Below, in pieces: positions 49,958 to 60,300 of a stretch of 64,000 nt of DNA. Location: the NCBI RefSeq assembly GCF_000003815.2, contig NC_049994.1:1370626-1434625 (forward strand), written 5' to 3'. Made by a program: the position numbers and the translations under genes. Below the pieces are notes generated by a model. That model was not told where the DNA came from and did not search any database. It saw only the letters and a program-made list of their open reading frames with translations. Every line of letters starts with the position of its first letter. The first letter of the stretch is position 1. This DNA is from Branchiostoma floridae (Eukaryota > Chordata > Leptocardii > Amphioxiformes > Branchiostomatidae).

Positions 49958-50195
49958 TAAATGTTGGGTAAATTTGTAACCATACAACCCGAATGGGTTT
50001 GGTCTAAATATTAAGAACTCTGTTGACACAGTACAGAGTACAGTGCAAAGTATCAAATAACCTTGTCTCCTATTAACAAACCTAATGAAATGGACCTGGG
50101 TCCTGTTGTTTAAGCTGTTAGTGTTGACCATGGAAAAGCATAATTTGGTTGTTATTTGTGGTACATGTGCATGGTGTCAAATGGCCATGTAACAG

Positions 50196-50325
50196 TTACA
50201 TGTTACTGTTAATGGATGTGAGAACAAAAGGTCATGGGTTCGATTCCTGCCATTCTTCACTAGACATTGTGCCTTTGGTAAATTTACTCAACAAAACTTT
50301 CCTCACTCCACACTGTTGTAAAAAT
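50196..50325 (+). mobile_element. tRNA-derived SINE fragment
   Basis: B box gggttcgattcctgcca at ~50235, followed by the tail cattgtgcctttggtaaatt and aaaactttcctcactccac, shared with other SINE pieces here. Confidence 0.6.
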
Positions 50326-50555
50326 ATCTGACTTTGGTTAGGAAGGTAAAAGGTGGTGGAAGGAGAGAGCTTATTAGCCTGGTTACCAAACCCCAGCCCG
50401 ATCTGAAGTATCTATCGTGCACTATCAACACGAAAGATATTTGAGGTTGGGGTATGGTATCCAGGCTAGAGAGGGCTGGGGTCAGACTTCCAATACAGAG
50501 TGGGTAACAACCCACTTCCCCTATGGCATCTTTTTTCTTTACCTTTTACCTTTTA

Positions 50556-50849
50556 GGTGGGGTCACACATGCGTATATATTCAAGTCCGTTTTAGGTGCG
50601 TATGAAGCTCTTAGTCTCTACCAGGCTCCACAGGTCGCAGGGAAAATAGTACAAATTGGACAAATATAGAAACATAACAAATTGCCAGATGAGTTAGCTG
50701 ACCGAGAAGTATGGTTAGCGACCAAGCTAACTCGTCTGACTTGCTACCTGTTTATTTTTCCAGCGACCTGTGGGGCCTGGTGGAGGCAAATACTCCCATA
50801 CGCACCTCATATATACGGACTTAAATATATACGCAGGTGTGACCCCACC
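50556..50849. mobile_element. Palindromic MITE with GGTGGGGTCACAC ends
   Basis: ggtggggtcacacatgcgta then tatattcaagtccg at the left; cggacttaaatatatacgca then ggtgtgaccccacc at the right. Inner arms also match (ctccaccaggc-type and cacaggtcgc / gcgacctgtg). Confidence 0.85.
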
Positions 50850-50966
50850 TTTTGTGTGAACATTGAGTGACTGTCTTCTACAATATCTACCGTAACAGTA
50901 ACTCGCAAAATAAAGTAGATGTCACACACATAGTCCATTCTTTCAGCCCCTTCTGAACTAATTTGC

Positions 50967-53684
50967 ATGTTCTCCGATGCCCAGGAAAACGCGGAGAGTG
51001 CCAGTTTCGCTCGCTCGTCTCACAGGATGAGTCGTCCTGCCAGGAGACCAATCAGGTTCAGCGATTTCCCTCAGAAATCGCCCGAAGAACTGCGTGTGTT
51101 GGAGAGACGTTTTGTTCTGGACTGTGTGGCTGTGGCCAACATCTCACAGGACTATGGGAAGGTACCTTTTAGAAAAATAATTTAACATATATCATAGAAT
51201 AACACATTTTGATTTGTTTCTGTAAAACCAGAAATTTAAGTTCAACTTGTTAGTAGCAAATTCAGTATTGTATGTATGTAGGCATCCGTCCATCTTGGAA
51301 GATTAATTAATATTGATTTATTAGTATGGGCCATGTCTGGCAGATTACAAGGCCAATATTTGTTAACTACATGATGTCCCTGTACTTGTTAGTAGCAAAT
51401 TCAGTATGTATGTATGTAGGCATCCGTCCATCTTTGAAGAATTTGATTTATTAGCATGGGCCATGTCCGGCAGATTACAAGGCCAATATTTGTTAACTAC
51501 ATGATGTCCCTGTACTTGTTAGTAGCAAATTCAGTATGTATGTATGTAGGCATCCGTCCATCTTTGAAGAATTTGATTTATTAGTATGGGCCATGTCCGG
51601 CAGATTACAAGGCCAATATTTGTTAACTACATGATGTCCCTGTACTTGTTAGTAGCAAATTCAGTATTGTATGTATGTATGCATCCGTCCATCTTGGAAG
51701 ATTAATTAATATTGATTTATTAGTATGGGCCATGTCCGGCAGATTACAAGGCCAATATTTGTTAACTACATGATGTCCCTGTAGCTCAACTGGTAGCGGC
51801 CTCACAGTTGAGCTCCTGATTCCAACTAGTAGGTGACTGGAAGGCCGCAGACCAAATCCAGGAAATTATAGGGATTAGAATTCTGGTTAGAGCTGCAACT
51901 GTCTGACAGAAGGGATGTAAAATGAGCCCGGGGTACAATGTTTTGAGAAGGTGCTTTGAGCACATAACAACAGCTCATTACTCAAATGTGTAGTAATTCA
52001 TGTAGTACAATGGATATAACTATGGGTGACCGGTACTACACCGTTTTTTCTTATTGGACCAGTCCAGAAAAAAGGACCTGAAAAATTTGGTGGACTGGAT
52101 GTTGGACTGACTGAAAAATGAACAGATTATATGATCAGGCATTCACACATTTTTGGGCTTACTGCAGCTGGTTGAACGAAAATAACAAGACCGAAGTAGC
52201 ATAGAGTCTATAACGTTAGTTATTTCTACCTTGCTCTACATTCAATCGCACAGATCTAGATGCAGTTAGCCTTGTAGGATTTTACAATGTCATTGTTTTG
52301 TTTACACATTCTGAATCAGGTCCTGGAGGTTCGGGTTTAGGCCCTCTGGACCTGAACCAGATAGACCTGGACCTGAATTTTCTGTACCAGCACTTATTAT
52401 TATTACACACCCTGCAGTTCAGGTTTACATGTACAAGTATCAGTCCGGATGATCCATCATTGTGGAGATTTTGTTCCAATCCAGGCCAATCCGAAGATGG
52501 GTACGGCCATCCCTCCCTACAATGCACAGAAGGACAAACATGTGGAGCCTTACTTCAACTTTTATGGAGTCAAAGATGTACTGAAGACTACAGGACAAGT
52601 TTGTACAACTTTCCACTGTGCTTTGGAATTTTCTTTTTAATTTGACATTTGTATTGTTTGTATGATGTACTATAATTGGAGTTCTTGTTTTTGTAACTTT
52701 TGTGATAAAAGTCAGTACTGATGCTTACATTGCAAGACCCTCAGTATATCAGACTTAGATGTTCCATGTAGTTCGAGTATCAATTTGATACAAGTAACGT
52801 TACATTGCTTGAAGTGAGTTTTGATGTTTTTTTTCTTTTTGTTCAGTATGGAAGTAAGAGTTCCTCAATCGACGGTCCCGTCATCGACCGGTTTGTCGGT
52901 CTGGGTAAAGGATATCAGTATCTGTCCAAGCGGAACAAGTTTGGAGCTGGTAAGGGAACATTGTCAACTTGATTGTGAAAAATCTAATGTGAGCAGGTGA
53001 AAAAAAAGTTTGACAAAATCTATGTGGTGAGGAAGGCTGAACAAATGACTTAACATGCATGGTACACAATATTATGGATTAAATTTCTTGACTTTGGCAA
53101 TGGGCCAAACATTGACCTTGATCTTTAGCAAGTATCCCATTGAAAACTACCCTTATACTGAAAATTCCAATATAATGCTGACACGGAACATTAATCTTAC
53201 GAATTTTAGGGTTGATCGTGAAATCAGCCTTTGTAGTGTGCTTGTCTGTGAAGTGAATTCACAGCCTAATTAATTCTGCTCTAAACCTGTATTATCAAAT
53301 TGACCAGGATCTTTATCAATCATCCCATTGGAACCAAGCATCCTTGTTATTCTATGATGATAGACCACTATTTAACATAACATTGTTGGGAAACATGTTT
53401 CCTTTTTCTGGTATATTGAGCCAAGCTTACAGATCAGTGTTCTCACACATTTTGTTGTCTCTTCAGGACACTCCAGGGAAGCGACAGACGGTCACGGACA
53501 GTTCATGACAGGCGTACAGCCCATGTTTGGGTACCGCGGCTTGTACGGATACCGAAGGAACACGCCCTGGCTGCGAAATATCCCCTCCCCCTTTGGTGTG
53601 GATCCTCGGTCACCCCTGCACGCCAGGGAGCGACTTCCACCGATTTATTACCGTCGCCAGTTAGGCTGGGCGGCTAGCATGTGA
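50967..53684 (+). CDS. C17orf98: C17orf98-like protein (ciliary/sperm-type)
   Basis: Exons: first exon to 51161 (ATG at 50967 or 51027), 52485-52598, 52847-52949, 53467-53684, with GT-AG junctions and matching phases. From 51027 it gives 189 residues. Diagnostic blocks agree with my recollection of human C17orf98: FVLDCVAVANISQDYGK, AIPPYNAQKDKH, GLGKGYQYLSKRNKFGAGHS, GYRRNTPWLR. The N-terminal RPARRPIRFSDFPQKSPEEL and C-terminal RLPPIYYRRQLGWAASM ends are extensions beyond the human protein. The human gene is testis/cilium-associated and poorly characterised; a role in axonemal structure is inference. The exon may instead be preceded by an acceptor at 50984 (gatgcccag/gaaaac), in phase with the ankyrin gene's last donor. 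Tandem repeats and an old MITE fill intron 1. Confidence 0.88.
51245..51786 (+). repeat. Four tandem copies of a ~130-bp unit
   Basis: Units start at acttgttagtagcaaattca at 51245, 51384, 51514 and 51644 (spacings 139, 130, 130). Units 2 and 3 are almost identical; units 1 and 4 share an extra attaatt segment. Each contains a tatgtatg run. Confidence 0.92.
51780..51995 (+). mobile_element. tRNA-derived SINE remnant
   Basis: Begins tgtagctcaactggtagcgg, a tRNA 5' half with A box. The later body (gtctgacagaagggatgtaa, gaaggtgctttgagcac) is of the SINE type. It abuts the tandem array, so the array may have arisen next to it. Confidence 0.55.
52025..52395 (+). mobile_element. hAT-type MITE copy in C17orf98-like intron 1
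   Basis: Parallel to 33448-33887: gggtgaccggtac, ttcttattggaccagtcc, ggacctg, gtggactggatgttgg, acctgaattttctgtaccag. Ends are decayed, with no clear target duplication. Confidence 0.8.
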
Positions 53685-55745
53685 AAAATTACTGTGAACA
53701 GAGTCGCAAATTCGTTGCCTGAAATTGTAAATTCTAAGAAAATTAAGAAACGAGGCGTGAACTGAATGCCAACAGGTGTGCTCACTGCAAATCTATTTAT
53801 GATGAGTAGGTTTGATTTTAATTCAAAGGCAAAGCTGCGATTTCAAAAGTGTTATCTTGACTTGGGGCTGGTAAGTTACTACACGTAAAAATGTGACATT
53901 CTGCGTAACATGACCATTGCATTTGTAGAGGTCAATGTATTTTACCAGCATATTGCTTGTCAGTGTATTCGCACAGGAAAATTGGCAAAAAAAGTTGCAA
54001 ATTACTGTAATGATTTATCACAAAGAGTCCAATCTCCAATGTAATACCCAGTTAAGAATTGTGTGAACAGGAAAGGGTAGACTTGTGTGTACATGTATGT
54101 CAGGTCGGTGTGAGTTCCGTATATACATTTTTTGGCTTAGGTGAAGTTTGCGGTCATAGAAGTGATTTTTTTTGCTCAATAATCTGGCGGCACAAGTGGG
54201 CCAAAGTACAAAAGAACTCTTCCCTGCAAACTTACAAAAATGTATTTTGATGGACTATGCATAAGTGTGACAGCCCTTTTAGGACCATAACGAATGTGCT
54301 CAATAATTAGAAGACATATTAAATTCTGATTTTCTTTATTATAAACATACTCCATTATACAGTACTATAGCTGAAAGACAAAAAATCCACAAGAAATGCT
54401 CTGACATACTGTAGAAGTACACTGAACTGCTCTGACTGGCTTTTCGTCGCTGTTTACATATTACATGGTTCACACAAGCTCTCACTACAGTATAAAACTG
54501 GCAATAAAAAGTTTTTGAGAGACTGCAGCTGGGTGGGCACAGAAATGTAGTAATCAATGGAGAACTTTTTGAATCTAATTATGATTGTCAGTTCCTCTCT
54601 CTAAGCATCCTGCACAGTAGCAATATTAGTCATGTATCCAGTTGTCAGGGCTGATCTTGGAAATTTGTCATGAAAATAAGGGTTCAGTTATTAATATTAG
54701 GTAAACATCACAGCTGTGTATGCAGAAGTGTTGAGTCCTGTGAATACACATCAACGTAATCTCTGAATACTTTAAAATTTCTTGGTTTCAATGATTTTGC
54801 AATCATCAGATGAAGAAAATTAAAAAAGCTAGTCCAATAGAAGTACTAGCTCTTTGGGGAAGTAAGAGTTGCTTTTAATTAAATACTTTGAATAAGGGTA
54901 TCAACTAAGCGTTTTTGAACAGTTTGCATACTTTTCCTACAGGTAAACAATTGATTTTTGCGTGTGTGTCTAGTAGCTATTTTAGAATAATTCCCAACTT
55001 GTTCAATACAATGTACATTCATGTGCCTCTGCTATTAAAGCTTTTAGATATCTGAGGCTCTGTTTGGTTCTTGTTTATATTCTATATCTCCTAGAACAGC
55101 CCTAACGCAACAAACATCTTTACTCTCCACCGAAAATAGCTTTAAACATACCTTCCAAATGGATTGCAATACTGTTCAATGGTTAGTTACATAACTACGT
55201 CATTCACTATGGTTGCATTTCCTGGTTTTATAAGACACCATTCATGATCAATGCAAAATTACTGAAAGCTGTTCACCATACAAAAGTATATCTATTTTTC
55301 ATCTCCTTTTTTTTCTTCTGTATTTCCTTTTCTCATGCTTGCAAATAGAAGGACACTTGTGTCTACAGATAAGTGTAGCTCAAAATGAAACAGTACTTTC
55401 ATCTGACACTTTGGCAAATGTATGTCAGGATTAAACATTGTATTCCGTGATGCCGCTTCTTCTAAAAATCCTATCCCAAATCCTAATCTTAGTACTGTGA
55501 TTCTAAAACCTCCCCCATCTATGTTTTTATATAGGAACAAAATACTGCTTCAAACTTGGCTTTGAATAGATGAACACAAAGTAAAATTTTTACCTTCCTT
55601 ATAATTCCAAAGGATAGAAATTGGATAATGTGATTAAAAGCTTTCTGACAACACAAACACACATTCTTCCCTGCCCCCCTCCCCAACACACACATACTTA
55701 CACCTCACATACAGAGACATTTGTATTCAACCCTCCTCACATCTG

Positions 55746-55760
55746 CACACACACACACAT

Positions 55761-55799
<39 letters not shown>
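55746..55799 (+). repeat. (CA)n microsatellite
   Basis: Interrupted once by a cat gta step near 55759; otherwise pure ca. It lies within the long STAT 3' flank. Confidence 0.97.
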
Positions 55800-55806
<7 letters not shown>

Positions 55807-56993
55807 GATGCAGCTTTTGGCTCATTGAAAGCAAAAATCCATTTCATAGCCAGTATCATAATCAAGAAACTTAAGTGTACCACAATTACATTGTAGTTAT
55901 AGATTTATAACTTTTGTAGAGTATAATATGATAACAGCAGCAACATTTTCATGTATAAAATACGGCACAAGCCTGGAAAGATTCATGTTCAGTACAAGCA
56001 CGTTTAGCCATGAATGAGGCAGTAACAATTGGCACTGCCATGGCATGCGTGTAGCAGTCGCTTGGATTGACAAAATTGCAGTTTGTTTTCATGATGATTT
56101 TGATTTTAAATTCCTACCCACAAACGTTTTAAGACCTACATGTATACCATGCTTTGTGTCATCATACTTGTAATAAAGTAAAGCATTTACCAAGAATCTT
56201 CTGACCAGTCCTCTGGTCCTTCTCAATCTTCATACAAAAAAAAACTGTATTAATTTCATTTTCCTGAATATTGTAAATATGCAGGCCTAATACATTTTAC
56301 TATATTGTGTACTCTAAAGTCCTCAAAGACAATATACTACACTACCTTTATGACACTGAACACAATTTTACTACAACTTACACCAGTCACAAGTCAAGTT
56401 TGAATTCTATATATCCCAATATATAGAGAATTTCAAACCTAGGTACTTTTGAATAAAACAGTGCACACACCTAAGCTGGACAAGAAGATTTTCTCTTCCG
56501 TACAGTGTGTACCTTCCAATAGGCCATAGCACCACAGGACATTTTTGTTGCATTTCTTGATCTCATCTGACATGTTTAGCAGTCTTTTAAAGTCTTGGAA
56601 TCATGTAAAAATGCTTTCCATAATTTCACAATCATATCATAATAGCTTGCTGCTGTCCTAACAATTCTTCAGCCCCAAAGCTCCAAAACCCACTGTACCG
56701 CCTGGCACTGTAGTCCGCCCTCAACTCTATACACACTGAGTCTGTCAGATTTTCAGGACACAAATGAAAATACCAAGTCAAGCAATCCAAAGCCCAAAAG
56801 AAAATAACCACAGAATCATCTCACATATCCGTGGAGTTACCGAGCTTATGTAAATTTCTTTTTTTACCTCCGAGGGTTTCTTTGCTTAAATGTAGACTAA
56901 TTTTCAATAATTTTTGCGCTATCTTGAGTGTATCTATGGACAAACACTGCCTGAGGCATTGGCCAGGGGTAAACTGTGATTAATATAATTTCC

Positions 56994-57150
56994 TGTCAAC
57001 ATTCTGTCACCTTTAACCCAGACTTCCTGCCAGTATCTCTGATGTGCCTAGCATTGAAGTCCCAACTGCAGAACCGTAAGTATGGACAGACCAGTGACAA
57101 ACACACTGACAGCAAGTGACTACAAAACCTCCGTTTCATGGAGGTAAAGA
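56994..57150. repeat. Interspersed repeat, related to 61060-61190
   Basis: Both carry cacctttaaccca/ccta, cttcctgccag / ctttctgctagc, gtgcctagca / gtacctagca, and a closing ctacaaaacct(c/t)c. The second copy lies in a STAT intron. Confidence 0.5.
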
Positions 57151-57336
57151 ATTTTACCCCAGCATTAACCCAATACAATGAGCAGAAATGTTAAAAAGTA
57201 TATACATTCATTTAGCCTAACAATCTCTACTGAGTAAGAAGATTAGTGCTTTTTCTTGTATAATATGTCTCATTGGTATAGAATTTCAAATGATTAGCTG
57301 TTTTGATAATGATATGTTAAGGAGAAAGACAATGAC

Positions 57337-60300
57337 TCAGAAGGGTTTGGCGTCCTTGTCCACAAACTCCAGGTTGAGAAGCTTGTTGACATCTATGTTG
57401 TCCGTCAGGTTTTCCGAGGAGAGATTTGATAACTCACTCAAGAAGTCGTCAGACATGTCTGCCTCGCCACCATTGCTGGGAAATACAGACAGACAAATTA
57501 TGCATGTTTCCTACATGTATGGATGTGTCATATATGTAATACTATAGTTACATTATGTATCAATGATAATTATGTAATGATAGTCTATTAACTTAACAGT
57601 GTAAGGCAATGTTAATTCAACAAAATGGATAACATCCATGCATGCATCAGTTTTCGCTTGTGCAATTTATACCATCTTGTAAACTGTACAAAGCAGCTGT
57701 GAAATGAGCAAATACACGACGTGTACATCACTGTATGTTCCATACTCTGTCATTTGTGCAACCTTCCTGACCACTTAGACTTCATTCTGTGGAATTGAAG
57801 GCAACTTTTTTACTTGCCAAACTTTTTATGCACACTCACATCAGTTTTGAGGTTCCCAGAGGATGTCATCCATATATTTGAATCAACATAGCCTAAGGTT
57901 GCACCACGATCTTAGTTCTCATATGTTTGCATGAAAATAGTGAAGCAGTGGAGCAAAACAAAAATTATATCAATTTGGGTGGAGTTAGCCCTGCATCAAA
58001 GTAAGGTTTCCTCCCTGGCTAATTATAAATTGGCACATTACTCACTTGTCATTGTTTCTCACAAATATATGAAGACAGTACTGGAAGTGCATTAAATATT
58101 GATAGCTGGGTATGGAAGAATTTCTCCACATAACATTCAGGTCCACATCTAAAGCAACATGATAGTGACAGCTGGCCAACAAACAACACTGTTTCCACTT
58201 TCAAAACTGAGAGGGTTAGCTGCCGTCAAAGTAAAGGCAAGAAAGGCCCATCAGCAAAGGACTCCAAACCAGCAGACTTGCCATACTCCTGCAGTGGAGT
58301 GGCTGTCCATCAACAAAGCAGAACATGTTTGGCACTTTCAGAGAAAAACATTTATTTCCTGCCATATTCCTATATTGCCTATACATAGAAATGCAAAACA
58401 ATTTGCTTGGACATTATTGCCAAAAAGTGCTTTTTGAAATAACATCTACAAAATTTGTAAAGGACATAAAAGGCTTGAAATGCCTGGAGAATCAGTTGGG
58501 CTGATACTTCTTTGGTGTACTCTTTTCTAAACTCAAGAAGTGCGGGTGCTGTCTAATTTGGGGGTGAAGCCGGCAAGCATTGTGCAAGTTTTAGTGGTGT
58601 ACCGCAGTGTGCAACGTGGAGTCAAAATCACCAGAGCGGCATAACGGACCATAAGACTTCCAAAACTGAGGCTTTTTCTTTCTGACTTTCCTTCATGATT
58701 TGGCTAAATTCTTTAGAAAAATTCCAGCCATGTGGTGTATCTAATTTTTGTATTTCCTTTGATAATTACTGCACTGTAAACAACATACCACATGCAAACA
58801 TGGACTAGCTACACAGCTGTTATTTTCCTACAGAGATTTGCAATAGATATCAAATAGTTTTGTGTGTTTATATTAGTTACCTTTTATTACTGACTTGTAA
58901 TAATATAACATTCAGAATTTTCTTGTCTTTTGAACTTCGCAACCTGAAATGCTGGTCTATAGTTTAATCCAAGTTGTAAAATGTAAAAAAAAAATCTGAT
59001 TTCCTGTTTCTTGAATTGATATTTTAAACTCTGTAACTCCTTTCGGCAAGTTTCTCTACAGTGTAAATTAGTGATATTCCAGATGATCATGTCTGCCAAA
59101 AGCTAATAAGTTCTTTTGACGTTTTAGTCGGAAATAGTTAAAGAAAAAAAGAAAAAGACCAGCACCAGCGTAAGCATCATGTCACGTGGAACAGAATGGG
59201 TAAAGTAAGTACCGGAAATGTAAAGGAGTGTATTCACCCGTCAAAGTCAGCTGGTCCGCAGGCCCCGAGCATCTCAGAGTCCGGACTCATGATGGTGGGT
59301 TTCTCTGTGGGGGAGGTGGGCCCCTCCATGGGGAGGGGGGTGTTGGGGTTGTCATAGGTCATCGGGGAGGCGATGGGAGGGGGTAAGGTTTCTACTGTTG
59401 CCTTCAGGGCCGCGGGAACGTAGCCATCATTCTGGGGGTTCTTCTCTGTAAAATGCACAGAAAAATCTGATTATATTTCAATCATTTTCCGTTATTATTA
59501 ATAGTATCATCATGTAGCGTTGGTGCTTATCAATTATTAATAATAATATTATCATGTTTCTTAAATTGTGGTGTCAGTGTGGCGTACATAATGGTTAGAG
59601 TGTGAGGCTCATGATCAGAACCAAAAGATCCTGGTTTGATACTTGCCATGCACCAACATGAGTGTGTGAGTGGATCATATATCAGATCAGAACCAATAGA
59701 TCTGATGAATCAGACAGAACCAAAAGATCCTGGTTTGATACTTGCCATGCACCAACATGAGTGTGTGAGTGGATCAAATATCAGATCAGAACCAATAGAT
59801 CTGATGAATCAGACAGAACCAATAGATCCTGGTCTGATACTTGCCATGCACCAACATGAGTGTGTGAGTGGATCATATATCAGATCAGAACCAATAGATC
59901 TGATGAATCAGACAGAACCAATAGATCCTGGTCTGATACTTGCCATGCACCAACATGAGTGTGTGAGTGGATCAAATATCAGATCAGAACCAATAGATCT
60001 GATGAATCAGACAGAACCAATAGATCCTGGTCTGATACTTGCCATGCACCAACATGAGTGTGTGAGTGGATCAAATATCAGATCAGAACCAATAGATCTG
60101 ATGAATCAGACAGAACCAATAGATCCTGGTCTGATACTTGCCATGCACCAACATGAGTGTGTGAGTGGATCAAATATCAGATCAGAACCAATAGATCTCA
60201 TGAATCAGACAGAACCAATAGATCCTGGTCTGATACTTGCCATGCACCAACATGAGTGTGTGAGTGGATCAAATATCAGATCAGAACCAATAGATCTCAT

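Larger units (their letters stand above)
53685..57336. other. Convergent 3' flanks of the C17orf98-like (+) and STAT (-) genes
   Basis: No coding sequence is supported. Potential poly(A) signals face each other: attaaa on the plus strand at 54318-54323, and aataaa on the minus strand (tttatt, 54335-54340). If used, the STAT 3' untranslated region would be ~3 kb and the two transcripts would end within about 20-60 bp of each other. A repeat at 56994-57150 recurs at 61060-61190. Confidence 0.45.

Noticed and set aside
51780-51860. Functional tRNA gene
   Set aside because: The 5' half looks like a tRNA but the anticodon arm and B box do not complete a cloverleaf, and the downstream body is SINE-like. 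The same applies to tRNA-like pieces at 40710, 45243, 45634, 50235 and 59600.
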